The notes beneath the pieces were generated by a model. It was given only the letters and a program-made list of their open reading frames with translations. It was not told the origin of the DNA and did no database searches. A DNA stretch of 37,782 nt from Clostridiales bacterium (GTDB lineage: Bacteria; Bacillota; Clostridia; Oscillospirales; Acutalibacteraceae), in contig DXYF01000012.1 in assembly GCA_019415945.1 (NCBI GenBank), forward strand, positions 1 through 37,782, written 5' to 3'. Made by a program: the position numbers and the translations under genes. This document shows, in pieces, positions 1-7,738 of the stretch (position 1 is the stretch's first letter; each line of letters begins with the position of its first letter).

Positions 1-2
1 TC

Positions 3-89
3 GGACAGGTTGATACCGAGCAGGAGCCGACGCAAGTTGTCAACCATGACCGCCGTAACATGGTAGATGTAAAAAGTATCGCTATCTAA
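3..89 (+). CDS. C-terminal end of an unidentified protein (partial, runs off the left edge)
   Basis: An open frame enters from the left edge and ends at a TAA at 87-89. It leaves 28 residues, a polar tail that ends in DVKSIAI. The reading is uninterrupted, but this is too little sequence to name a family or to exclude chance. The next gene, on the opposite strand, ends 33 bases away, so the two would be convergent. Confidence 0.4.
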   Translation, partial: GQVDTEQEPTQVVNHDRRNMVDVKSIAI

Positions 90-121
90 CCCCAGCAAAA
101 ATCCGCCCCGATATTTAATGA

Positions 122-2944
122 TTATTCTGTTTTGTCATCTTCCGTTTGCTCCGACTGTGAATTTGCAACGGTACGCACAGCACTGTCCTTTTTGCGTTTT
201 CTGTAAATGTATGTGTAAACACACAGCAGTGCAAAGGTAGCAATGCACACACAGGTGAGTGCAAAGCCGGGCCAAAATCCCTTGGGATAGTAAACAAGCT
301 TAATATCGTGCTCGCCCTTTGTCAGGTTAAAGGCTATAAGTGAGCCGCCTACAGGTGTGATTTCAACAGCCTTGCCGTCAACCTCGGCTGTCCAGCCCTC
401 TTCGTATGGGATTGAGGTGTAGAACAAGCCTTCCTCGCTTACATTGATTGTTCCTTCCATCGAGCTGCCCGTAAGCTTTGTGGTAGTCATAACATCCTTG
501 CTGACTATTTCGTAGCCCTGTTCAAAAACCTCCTGATTAAGCAGGTTTACATAAACCTGTGCCGAACCCGATTGTCCCTGTTCAAGCTGTGAATAAACCG
601 ATATTTTGTCACCCTTGTTAAAGTAACCTATGCAGGCGATATAGGGGCGTGACATACCGTAGGTTGATGTCTGTGCCGTATCATTCTGCATTACGGTTAT
701 GTTGTCACCGCCCGAAATTTTTGCATACATGCAGTAATATCCGTCTTTCGGAGCCTCATAGTTCCACTTTACATGCGGTGTTACCGATGCGTCTGTGCAG
801 TTAAATGTATAGATGCCGTACGACGACTTGTTTACGGTGAATTTTGTGTTGTCATAATGTCCCTGTGAAACAACCTCAAGCGGAGTGTATACAGATTCCT
901 CAATACCGGTTGCAAGTTTGAAAAATTCGCTTTGCGTGTCAAAGGGATTGAACTGATCCTCGTTGTCGTTTTCTACCCACTGCAAGAGGTCGCTGTTCAC
1001 CATAAAGCCCATAGGAATATAATGCTCATTTTCCAAAAGCTTTACATTGCCTGCCCTGTAAACCTCTTCCAAATCATATCCGTTACGATATGTTCCGTCA
1101 CGGGCAATGATGTATTTTAGGTTCATAAACATATTTGTAACAGGAGAACCCTCGGCATATGTGTACCTGTTGCCGCTCTTCCAGCCCATCATACCGAAGT
1201 TTTCAAAAAAGCGTGTCATATCAACATTTGCCATTGAGTTAAACATTGAAAGTCCGTTGTAGCCGTTGAGTGAGCCGTCGTTGAGGGTTTGCGTGGTAGT
1301 TGTTTCGGCACGCCAAAGCTCCGTTGTGTCTTCTTCAAGGCTGTTCATATAGTCAATTACCTGTGCGGTAGTTTCTCCGCCTCTCGGATAATCGTATGTT
1401 GTGGTAACGCTTGTTGTCTTGACGCCGATATACGCCGTTGCAACGCTTTCGCCGATTATGACTACCGACAGTACGATGAGTGCTACCTGCTTCGGTACGA
1501 TTCTTCTGGTGTACAGGAAAAGAACCGTGCACAAAACAACTGCGGCGACAGATGTTCCGATGATTGTGTAAGCTTCCTGGGTGCCGACGGCAAGCAGGAT
1601 AACGAGAGCTGTTCCGAGAGCTGCGAGCAGAATGTCCCAGCAGGAGCTGAAATCAATAAGCATAAACGCTCTGAATGCCATTACGACAAGTACAAAGCTA
1701 ATAAGGTAGCTGAAACGGTATGGTATCATATTTGTAAAGTGGAAACCGTGCCATATGTAGTCGAGCTGTCTGATTATACAGCTTATTATCATGAAGAAAA
1801 TAAGGCACAAATCAACGATTTTTTCCTTTACCGTAATTTTCTTAGAAGTAAGGAAAAGTATTCCGAGTACAATCGACGCCGTACCGCAGGCGATATTCGG
1901 CAGTGCGTCAGCCTCTTTTGTTGCAGGCGGAATGAATGTGATAAAGTTAGATATAATTTCTTTTACAGCGGAAAGAACGCCGAGTAAATCGTCAGTTTCG
2001 CCTATGTTTATGTCAAATGTAGAGGGGAATGTGCTTCCTGTTGCGTTGGTGTTTTGCAGTCCGAAAAAGGCGGGCAGCAGGAAAAATGCTGTGATTCCTA
2101 TTGCTATTAGTGAAAATACGCCTGTTGTCAAAAGCTTTGTAAAAAATGCCTTGAAGCCTTGCCATTTTACAATGTTGTAGGCAATGAAAATGAGAAGCAC
2201 AAATATACAGCTGAAAAGTCCGATATAGTAGTTTGCAAGCAGTGAAAGTGCAAGCGACACAACATAAAGACGGAACTTGTTTTCGGTCAAAAGCTTTACT
2301 GCTCCGAGTGCAACAAGCGGAGTTATGCACACGGTGTCAAGCCAGATTGTGTTCCAGTAGTAGCCCATGAAGAACGCACAAAACGAGAAACAGCAGCCGA
2401 ATACAACGAGTGAAAAATCGTTCTTTTTAAACACGCTGCGAAGAAAGATTGCCATAAACATACCTGCACAGGCAACCTTGATTACTACGGAGAACATAAG
2501 AAATTCCCTGAGCCAATCGCTCGGTATAAATACCGAAACAAAGTTTAGCGGACTCGCAAGGTAGTAGGACATGAGTGCAAAGTAGTTTACGCCGCCGCCC
2601 TGAGTCCATGACCAAAACAGTGATTCACCGTTCTTCAGCTTGTCCTGAAAGTCAACAAGAAACGGATAGTATTGATGCCACAGGTCGGTTACGAGTATTT
2701 GCTGGTCGCCTGCGTCTACAGTACGGGCAGGGTTGCCTGTGAACAGCGAGGCGATGTTATTGACAATATCACCGATAAAGCCCACGGGAGAAACTCCCAT
2801 TAAACCGAAAGCAATCGTCATGATGACAAAAGGTATGGCAAATGACAAAATTATGAAACGGTTGTTTGAGAAAAACGCCTTGAGCTTTCCCTGCTCTCTT
2901 AAAGAGCGTGACTGAGGCAAGCTTTTGGCTTTGGTGTTTGGCAT
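122..2944 (-). CDS. YfhO-family multi-pass membrane protein
   Basis: A 940-residue integral membrane protein with a short basic N-terminus, about a dozen or more hydrophobic segments in residues ~28-510, a large mostly extracytoplasmic region (~515-890) and a final membrane helix near 895-920 followed by a charged tail. The early extracytoplasmic loop with DLWHQYYPF and a WTQGGG stretch after the first helix is typical of the YfhO family. Members have a GT-C-like fold and are linked in Firmicutes to glycosylation of lipoteichoic acid or other cell-surface polymers. The start is set by an AGGAGG site just upstream of the ATG. It is transcribed alone from a likely promoter at 3028-3056. The substrate cannot be read from sequence. 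Confidence 0.85.
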   Translation of the reverse strand: MPNTKAKSLPQSRSLREQGKLKAFFSNNRFIILSFAIPFVIMTIAFGLMGVSPVGFIGDIVNNIASLFTGNPARTVDAGDQQILVTDLWHQYYPFLVDFQDKLKNGESLFWSWTQGGGVNYFALMSYYLASPLNFVSVFIPSDWLREFLMFSVVIKVACAGMFMAIFLRSVFKKNDFSLVVFGCCFSFCAFFMGYYWNTIWLDTVCITPLVALGAVKLLTENKFRLYVVSLALSLLANYYIGLFSCIFVLLIFIAYNIVKWQGFKAFFTKLLTTGVFSLIAIGITAFFLLPAFFGLQNTNATGSTFPSTFDINIGETDDLLGVLSAVKEIISNFITFIPPATKEADALPNIACGTASIVLGILFLTSKKITVKEKIVDLCLIFFMIISCIIRQLDYIWHGFHFTNMIPYRFSYLISFVLVVMAFRAFMLIDFSSCWDILLAALGTALVILLAVGTQEAYTIIGTSVAAVVLCTVLFLYTRRIVPKQVALIVLSVVIIGESVATAYIGVKTTSVTTTYDYPRGGETTAQVIDYMNSLEEDTTELWRAETTTTQTLNDGSLNGYNGLSMFNSMANVDMTRFFENFGMMGWKSGNRYTYAEGSPVTNMFMNLKYIIARDGTYRNGYDLEEVYRAGNVKLLENEHYIPMGFMVNSDLLQWVENDNEDQFNPFDTQSEFFKLATGIEESVYTPLEVVSQGHYDNTKFTVNKSSYGIYTFNCTDASVTPHVKWNYEAPKDGYYCMYAKISGGDNITVMQNDTAQTSTYGMSRPYIACIGYFNKGDKISVYSQLEQGQSGSAQVYVNLLNQEVFEQGYEIVSKDVMTTTKLTGSSMEGTINVSEEGLFYTSIPYEEGWTAEVDGKAVEITPVGGSLIAFNLTKGEHDIKLVYYPKGFWPGFALTCVCIATFALLCVYTYIYRKRKKDSAVRTVANSQSEQTEDDKTE

Positions 2945-3027
2945 ATTAAAGTAAACCTCCTAATTAAATCCATAATATTACCACGACGGCAGCAGTCCAA
3001 TAGTTTGCTTGCCGACATATTTACTTA

Positions 3028-3056
3028 ATTGTATCACAACTTTTTCATAAGGTAAA
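3028..3056 (-). promoter_or_regulatory. Probable sigma-A promoter of the YfhO gene
   Basis: On the minus strand a TTTACC -35 box and a TACAAT -10 box are separated by 17 bases. The spacing and distance to the gene (about 80 bases from -10 to start codon) fit a housekeeping promoter. Seen by eye only. Confidence 0.5.
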
Positions 3057-3164
3057 CAGAAATTGTTAAAATATAAGGTTTAATTTATAAAATTTTTGCA
3101 AGATAATTTTGTTTTTTAATTATGAAGTACCTTGACAGGCGAGGTGCTTTGTGATATGTTGTAA

Positions 3165-3284
3165 AAACATAGTATATGGTGTGTTGACAGCGGAGAAAGT
3201 TTTGTTTGCGGCAGCGGCGAGTCGGATTTCGATTTTTGGACAATAAGCGGAGATGTCAAAATACAAAAGCTTGACGGAGAGTAA
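3165..3284 (+). pseudogene. Decayed C-terminal fragment resembling a DUF4097 adhesin-like repeat protein
   Basis: One frame reads ...GSGESDFDFWTISGDVKIQ... and ends with a TAA at 3282-3284. The alternating polar and hydrophobic pattern with SGDVKI is like the C-terminal beta-helix repeats of DUF4097 proteins (GSGD.../SGDV.I motifs). An in-frame TAA lies just upstream at 3162-3164, there is no start codon or ribosome binding site, and no usable upstream frame continues it. I read it as the last remnant of a lost gene. The resemblance is by eye and could be chance. Confidence 0.35.
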
Positions 3285-3336
3285 TATAAAAATAATTGTT
3301 TAATATTCCGAAAATTAAAACTCAAACAAAAAACAC

Positions 3337-3365
3337 TTACACAAAATTAAAATATATGTTATAAT
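3337..3365 (+). promoter_or_regulatory. Strong sigma-A promoter for the DUF2798-type gene
   Basis: TTACAC and a perfect TATAAT are separated by 17 bases. Transcription would start near 3372, giving a leader of about 110 bases before the ATG at 3480. Confidence 0.65.
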
Positions 3366-3424
3366 GTAATGCGGTTAAAACAGCATATTAGGGTATAAAT
3401 TGGAAACGCACATTCTTTGAATGA

Positions 3425-3466
3425 TAACGAACAACACTTAAATTGTTGTTCGTTATTTTATTTTTT
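3425..3466 (+). terminator. Terminator-like hairpin in the 5' leader of the DUF2798-type gene
   Basis: A perfect 12-bp stem (3425-3436 with 3444-3455), a 7-base loop and then the T-rich run TTTTATTTTTT form a textbook intrinsic terminator. It lies after the promoter and immediately before the ribosome binding site (AAGGGG at ~3467-3472), so it should cut off transcription of the gene unless relieved. No clear competing antiterminator helix was found by eye in 3366-3424. Confidence 0.7.
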
Positions 3467-3479
3467 AAGGGGTGCGGTT

Positions 3480-3956
3480 ATGCCGAAAACAAAATTTCAA
3501 GATGTCGTATTTACAGTGATTATGGTTATAGTTATGGTTTACGCAATGGTTTGCTATAACATAGCTGTCGAAAGCGGACAAATGAGCAACAGCATATTTT
3601 TATATGCCCTTGCGGAAATGCCGATTATGTGCGTTATTGCATTTTTGCTTGAGTTCTTCTTCGTCGGAAAGGTGACAAAGAAGATAGCGTTTAAAATATT
3701 AAATCCTGAGCAAACTCAGCCGATTTTTATTATTCTTGCAATATCATCTCTTACGGTTTGCTTTATGTGCCCGTTTATGAGCTTTTTTGCAACAATTTTG
3801 TTTAACTATTCGGGGGTGTCAAATGTTATTCCGACCTGGCTCGGAATAACCGTCAGAAACTTTCCCATGGCACTGTTCTGGCAAATATTTTATGCAGGAC
3901 CGTTTGTACGCTTTGTTTTTAAAAAGATATTTGCAAAGCAGCTTTCGGAAAACTAA
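3480..3956 (+). CDS. Small DUF2798-like membrane protein
   Basis: A 158-residue protein with four hydrophobic segments in two similar halves: residues ~8-25 and ~42-60, then ~82-105 and ~125-150. The start MPKTKFQDVVF and the MVYAMVCYN stretch match the style of DUF2798 proteins, small membrane proteins of unknown function common in Firmicutes. An earlier in-frame ATG at 3417 is unlikely because it would put the terminator hairpin inside the coding region. The ATG at 3480 has an AAGGGG site upstream. It is followed by its own terminator. Expression is probably controlled by the leader hairpin at 3425-3466. Function and ligand are unknown. Confidence 0.75.
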   Translation: MPKTKFQDVVFTVIMVIVMVYAMVCYNIAVESGQMSNSIFLYALAEMPIMCVIAFLLEFFFVGKVTKKIAFKILNPEQTQPIFIILAISSLTVCFMCPFMSFFATILFNYSGVSNVIPTWLGITVRNFPMALFWQIFYAGPFVRFVFKKIFAKQLSEN

Positions 3957-4041
3957 TTTGCTGTATGTGGTAAAAGTCACTGCATAAACATAAAATTTTT
4001 GAAAAATTAAACGATTACAAAGGCGTGGTATTTTAACGCAG

Positions 4042-4076
4042 AGCGGTTTGTCAAATGTCGTCAAGCCGCTTTTTGT
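4042..4076 (+). terminator. Intrinsic terminator after the DUF2798-type gene
   Basis: A 9-bp stem (AGCGGTTTG with CAAGCCGCT, one G-U pair), an 11-base loop and a T-run. Confidence 0.65.
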
Positions 4077-4211
4077 TCTGTGCGGTAAAACAGTTTTCAG
4101 GCGGTTTTATAAGTCTTAGTCCTGCGGTAAACGGATAAATCGTAAATAAGACGGTTTTTAAACAAAAAACAGGACGGGCTTTGTAATATAAGTCGGATTT
4201 TTGCTCTAAAC

Positions 4212-4240
4212 TTTACATTTACCATTTGTTGTTGTATAAT
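4212..4240 (+). promoter_or_regulatory. Probable promoter of the DegT-family aminotransferase gene
   Basis: TTTACA and TATAAT with a 17-base spacer, ending 76 bases before the chosen start codon. Confidence 0.6.
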
Positions 4241-4316
4241 ATACGAATACATTTGATTTAATGCTGATAAAAGCGTAATTATCCGATAAGTCATTATGAC
4301 GCAAGGGAGAATTTTA

Positions 4317-5522
4317 ATGAGAAATATTCCTTTTTCACCGCCTGATATTTCACAGACGGAAATAGATGAGGTAATTAAAGTAGTAAAATCAGGCTGGATT
4401 ACCACGGGCCCCGAAACAAAGCTTTTTGAAAGCAGAATTGCGAAGTTTTGCAATGTAAACAGGGCGGTTTGTCTGTCATCCCAGACCTCATGTGCAGAGC
4501 TTACACTGCGTATTTTGGGAATCGGACCGGGCGACGAGGTTATTGTGCCTGCATACACATATACGGCAACTGCTTCAATTATCTATCATGTCGGTGCAAA
4601 GCCCGTGATGATTGACTGCAAGAGCGGCAGCTTTGAGATGGACTATGACAAGATGGAGGAAGCAATCAATCATAATACAAAGGCTGTTATTCCTGTTGAT
4701 ATTGCAGGCGTGTTGTGCGATTATGACAGGATTTTTGAGGCGGTTGAACGCAAAAAGAGCGTTTTTCGTCCTAAAAACGAAATTCAGGAAAAATTCGGCA
4801 GGGTATTTGTAATGGCTGACAGTGCCCACGCTTTCGGTGCTATGAGGCACGGCAAAATGTGCGGTGAAATAGCTGACTTTACAAATTTCAGTTTCCACGC
4901 AGTAAAAAATATGACCACCGCTGAGGGCGGTGCGGCTGTGCACAGACCTCACGACGGAATTGACGAAGACGAAATGTACAGACAGTACATGCTCCTCTCG
5001 CTTCACGGACAGACAAAGGACGCATATCAAAAGAATAAGGTTGCGGCGTGGGAGTATGATGTTGTTGATACTCAGTATAAGTGCAATATGCCCGATGTTC
5101 TTGCGGCGTTGGGAGTGGCCCAGCTTTCAAGATATGATAAAATTCTCGAAAGAAGACACGAGCTTATAAAGCTTTACAACGAGGAATTTAAGGATTTGCC
5201 GATTCAGGTGCTTAACCACTGCGATGAAAGTCACCGCAGCAGCGGACATCTTTATTTTGTACGCTTTATCGGCAAGGACGCGGAGTACAGAAATAAATTT
5301 TACAATATGATGGCAGAAAACGGAATTATGTGTAATGTTCATTTTAAGCCGCTGCCGATGCTCTCGGCATACAGCAAGAGAGGCTTTAAGATTTCCGATT
5401 ATCCGAACGCATACAATATGCACAAAAATCAGCTTACTCTGCCGATGAATACTACGCTGTCGGACGATGACGCATGGTATATTATTGAAACCTTTAAACA
5501 GTGTTTGGACACGCTTAAATAA
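4317..5522 (+). CDS. DegT/DnrJ/EryC1-family PLP-dependent aminotransferase
   Basis: A 401-residue protein of the sugar aminotransferase family (fold type I PLP enzymes that aminate keto-sugars for cell-surface or secondary-metabolite nucleotide sugars). Visible landmarks are the N-terminal IPFSPPDI, the SGWITTGPE glycine/threonine loop, PAYTYTATAS, the ADSAHAFGA segment that carries the PLP-ring aspartate, and the cofactor lysine in FHAVKNMTT (about K197). The start at 4317 follows AGGGAG; an in-frame ATG at 4296 has no such site. It stands alone between its own promoter and terminator, with no sugar-biosynthesis neighbours in view, so the specific substrate is unknown. Confidence 0.9.
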   Translation: MRNIPFSPPDISQTEIDEVIKVVKSGWITTGPETKLFESRIAKFCNVNRAVCLSSQTSCAELTLRILGIGPGDEVIVPAYTYTATASIIYHVGAKPVMIDCKSGSFEMDYDKMEEAINHNTKAVIPVDIAGVLCDYDRIFEAVERKKSVFRPKNEIQEKFGRVFVMADSAHAFGAMRHGKMCGEIADFTNFSFHAVKNMTTAEGGAAVHRPHDGIDEDEMYRQYMLLSLHGQTKDAYQKNKVAAWEYDVVDTQYKCNMPDVLAALGVAQLSRYDKILERRHELIKLYNEEFKDLPIQVLNHCDESHRSSGHLYFVRFIGKDAEYRNKFYNMMAENGIMCNVHFKPLPMLSAYSKRGFKISDYPNAYNMHKNQLTLPMNTTLSDDDAWYIIETFKQCLDTLK

Positions 5523-5547
5523 TCAAACCGAAAAATAATAACTCTGT

Positions 5548-5575
5548 GGGGCGGAAACGGTATCCGCCCCTTTGT
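5548..5575 (+). terminator. Intrinsic terminator after the aminotransferase gene
   Basis: GGGGCGGA pairs with TCCGCCCC around a 7-base loop, followed by a T-rich stretch. Confidence 0.7.
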
Positions 5576-5660
5576 TGTGTGTTTTAAATTTATCGCCAAA
5601 AAGATTTTTGGGATTTAATCAGGTATTAGTATTAGTTCTGTCCTTTAAAAAATCACGAAA

Positions 5661-5709
5661 CAAAAACCGCTCAAGACAGTTAGCTGTAAGACACTGCCTT
5701 GGGCGGTTT
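5661..5709 (-). terminator. Intrinsic terminator of the coaX-birA operon
   Basis: Read on the minus strand, AACCGCCCAAGGCAGT pairs imperfectly with ACTGTCTTGAGCGGTT and is followed by a T-run. Confidence 0.65.
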
Positions 5710-5727
5710 GTATATTAGTATTCGATA

Positions 5728-6696
5728 TCAGTAAATTCCCTGTACTGTTACTTCCCCCGAATTGACAACGCAAATTGTGCCGTCGGAGAGCATTACCTCA
5801 AGTTCCCCTTTGTCGGAAATGCCTACAGCAGTACCGCTTATCCTGCGGGTGCCCCTTTTAAAGGTTACTTCTCTGCCGATCGTGGCACACATCTTTGTAT
5901 ATTCCTCTTTGACAGAGGGGGTAAGCTCAAGATTGGTTTTTAAAAATTCATTCTCAAGGTGAAGCAAAACACACGCCAAAAGCTCGTTTTGGTCGATATG
6001 TCTGCCGGTTTCAAGCAAAATCGATGTGGCTTTGTAGGCAATTTCATCGGGAAATGAGGTGTGGCTGACATTTATGCCTATGCCCGGTATTACATACTCA
6101 ACGGCGTCAAACTCGGCACTCATTTCCGTTAAAATTCCCACAAGCTTTTTGTTCCCGACTATAACATCGTTGGGCCACTTTATAAAGCAGTCAAGCCCTG
6201 TAAATTCCCGCAACGCCTTGCATACGGCAAGTCCTGCCAGAGGCGTTACAGAGGACACCTCCGACGGTGAGATGTTAGGTTTTAAAAGCACAGAAAACGC
6301 GATTCCGTCGTCCTTTTTTGTCTGCCATTGCCTTCCGAGTCTGCCCTTGCCTTTTGTTTGTTCCCGTGCGGCTGCAACGGTGCCGTTTTCACAGCCCTCG
6401 CTTCCGAGCCGTTTTAGATAATCGTTTGTAGAGCCTACGGAATCGAGCACGATTAAATTTTTGCCGATTATCTTGGTTTTTAAAAGACTTTTCAGCCTTT
6501 TTTCGTTAAGATGAGCGGGAGAAGATACAAGCCGATAACCCTTGCTTGTAACGGACTCGATTTCATAGCCCTCTTCCCTTAATGAGTTTACGGCTTTCCA
6601 CACCGCCTGACGGGACACACCGAGCATATCGGATATTTCCTGACCTGAGATAAAGTGATTTGAATTAAGTAATATATCAAGTATTTTTTTCTGCAT
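5728..6696 (-). CDS. birA: Bifunctional biotin-[acetyl-CoA-carboxylase] ligase / biotin repressor
   Basis: A 322-residue protein that activates biotin to biotinyl-AMP and transfers it to carboxylase carrier proteins. Residues 1-60 form a winged helix-turn-helix (ISDMLGVSRQAVWKAVNSL), as in repressor-type BirA. The catalytic domain carries the biotinyl-AMP loop KGKGRLGRQW (about 115-124) and KWPNDV (173-178), and a C-terminal SH3-like domain follows (~275-322). Length equals full bifunctional BirA. It follows coaX by 37 bases in the same direction, a pairing seen in many Firmicutes. The ribosome binding site is weak. No biotin biosynthesis or transport gene and no clear biotin operator lie in this window, so the regulatory targets are elsewhere. 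Confidence 0.93.
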   Translation of the reverse strand: MQKKILDILLNSNHFISGQEISDMLGVSRQAVWKAVNSLREEGYEIESVTSKGYRLVSSPAHLNEKRLKSLLKTKIIGKNLIVLDSVGSTNDYLKRLGSEGCENGTVAAAREQTKGKGRLGRQWQTKKDDGIAFSVLLKPNISPSEVSSVTPLAGLAVCKALREFTGLDCFIKWPNDVIVGNKKLVGILTEMSAEFDAVEYVIPGIGINVSHTSFPDEIAYKATSILLETGRHIDQNELLACVLLHLENEFLKTNLELTPSVKEEYTKMCATIGREVTFKRGTRRISGTAVGISDKGELEVMLSDGTICVVNSGEVTVQGIY

Positions 6697-6733
6697 AAGA
6701 CATCCCGATTCCGAAAAAAGAATTATATATCGT

Positions 6734-7501
6734 TTAACTGCAATTTCTTTTGTAAATATAGTTTAGTCCGTCAAGAATTACATTTTCGTCAAAGATGATT
6801 TCGTGAGCACAGTTTTCGGCAACAAGGGGAGCAAAGCCACCCGTTGCAATTACCTTGCACTGCCTGCCCGTCTGTGTAAAAAAGCGGTCAATCATTCCGT
6901 CAACCATGGAGGCGGTGCCGAACATAATTCCCGAACGGATACAGTCTTTTGTGTTTGTTGAAATCACCTTTGGCGGAGCTTTCAGGTCAACGGATGAGAG
7001 CAAAGCTCCCTTTGATGTCAGTGCGTCAAGCGAAATGCCGACACCGGGTGCAATCGCACCGCCGAAATAGGTCTTGTTTTCATCGACATAAACTATTACA
7101 GTCGCCGTACCCATAAAAATCATGACAAACGGTCCGCCGTACTTTTCGTATGCCCCCACGCAGCCTGCAACAATATCCGCACCGAGCTTTTCGGGGTTGT
7201 CGATTTTTATGTTAAGACCTGTTTTTATTCCTGCCCCGATTACCATGCTTTTGCTGCCTGTAACGGTCTGAGCTGCCGATGCAAGCGGCGAGGTGATCTT
7301 CGGCACAACGGAACTTATTATTGTTGCGTCAATTTGCTTTGCGTCAATTTTGTAAATCTGAAAAAAAGTATACAGCTCAACGGCAAAATCATCGCTTGTT
7401 TTTGAGGTGTCGGTAGAAACTCTGAGTTTAAATTTAAGCTTGTCGCCGTCATAAACCCCGAATTTAATATTTGTATTTCCAACATCGGCTGTCAGCAGCA
7501 T
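6734..7501 (-). CDS. coaX: Type III pantothenate kinase-like protein with altered active-site motif
   Basis: A 255-residue member of the CoaX family (ASKHA fold), which phosphorylates pantothenate as the first committed step of CoA synthesis. Recognisable are the N-terminal phosphate loop DVGNTNIKFGVYD (6-18), KLGADIVAG (105-113), GGAIAPGVGISLDAL and the C-terminal ATGGFAPLV. However, the normally conserved aspartate of DxGTAT is phenylalanine here (F129 in IFMGTATV), and the following residue is V rather than T. The start has a GGAGG site. It leads the coaX-birA operon from a promoter at 7557-7584. Family assignment is secure; normal catalytic activity is not. Confidence 0.88.
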   Translation of the reverse strand: MLLTADVGNTNIKFGVYDGDKLKFKLRVSTDTSKTSDDFAVELYTFFQIYKIDAKQIDATIISSVVPKITSPLASAAQTVTGSKSMVIGAGIKTGLNIKIDNPEKLGADIVAGCVGAYEKYGGPFVMIFMGTATVIVYVDENKTYFGGAIAPGVGISLDALTSKGALLSSVDLKAPPKVISTNTKDCIRSGIMFGTASMVDGMIDRFFTQTGRQCKVIATGGFAPLVAENCAHEIIFDENVILDGLNYIYKRNCS

Positions 7502-7556
7502 AGTTATCCTCCAAAAGTGCAGTGTTTTTTACGGTAAATAAGGTTTTTACTATAAA

Positions 7557-7584
7557 ATTATATCACAAATCTCTATTGTTTCAA
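7557..7584 (-). promoter_or_regulatory. Promoter of coaX-birA
   Basis: On the minus strand TTGAAA and TATAAT with a 16-base spacer, 56 bases before the coaX start codon. It is divergent from the transketolase promoter 50 bases away. Confidence 0.6.
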
Positions 7585-7634
7585 GCTTGATATTCATTTA
7601 TTTTGCTGTTATTTTTACGATTCGGAAAAAATTG

Positions 7635-7662
7635 TTGAAATTTGTTTGAGAATGTGTATAAT
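7635..7662 (+). promoter_or_regulatory. Promoter of the split transketolase genes
   Basis: TTGAAA and TATAAT with a 16-base spacer, about 75 bases before the start codon at 7739. Confidence 0.6.
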
Positions 7663-7738
7663 TAAAATTAGTTGTGTGCTTCTGCTGTTGAAGCACGGCA
7701 AACGGTCTAACGATATTTTTCTGAAAGGAATGTATTTA

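Larger units (their letters stand above)
2945..3416. other. Intergenic stretch without an intact gene
   Basis: This 470-base AT-rich gap holds the YfhO promoter, a DUF4097-like coding remnant (3165-3284) and, at its right end, the promoter of the DUF2798-type gene. Short open frames on both strands have no ribosome binding site or family-like sequence, and I do not call them genes. Confidence 0.6.

Noticed and set aside
1289..2180. Long open frames on the plus strand inside the YfhO gene
   Set aside because: They are antisense shadows of a clearly real membrane protein, with no ribosome binding site and no family-like composition.
3116..3325. A 69-codon minus-strand frame upstream of the YfhO gene
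   Set aside because: No ribosome binding site, biased low-information composition, and it lies over the DUF4097-like remnant on the other strand.
5728..6696. Search for a biotin operator near birA
   Set aside because: No inverted repeat of the BirA-operator type was visible near birA or elsewhere in the window, so autoregulation at this site is not claimed.
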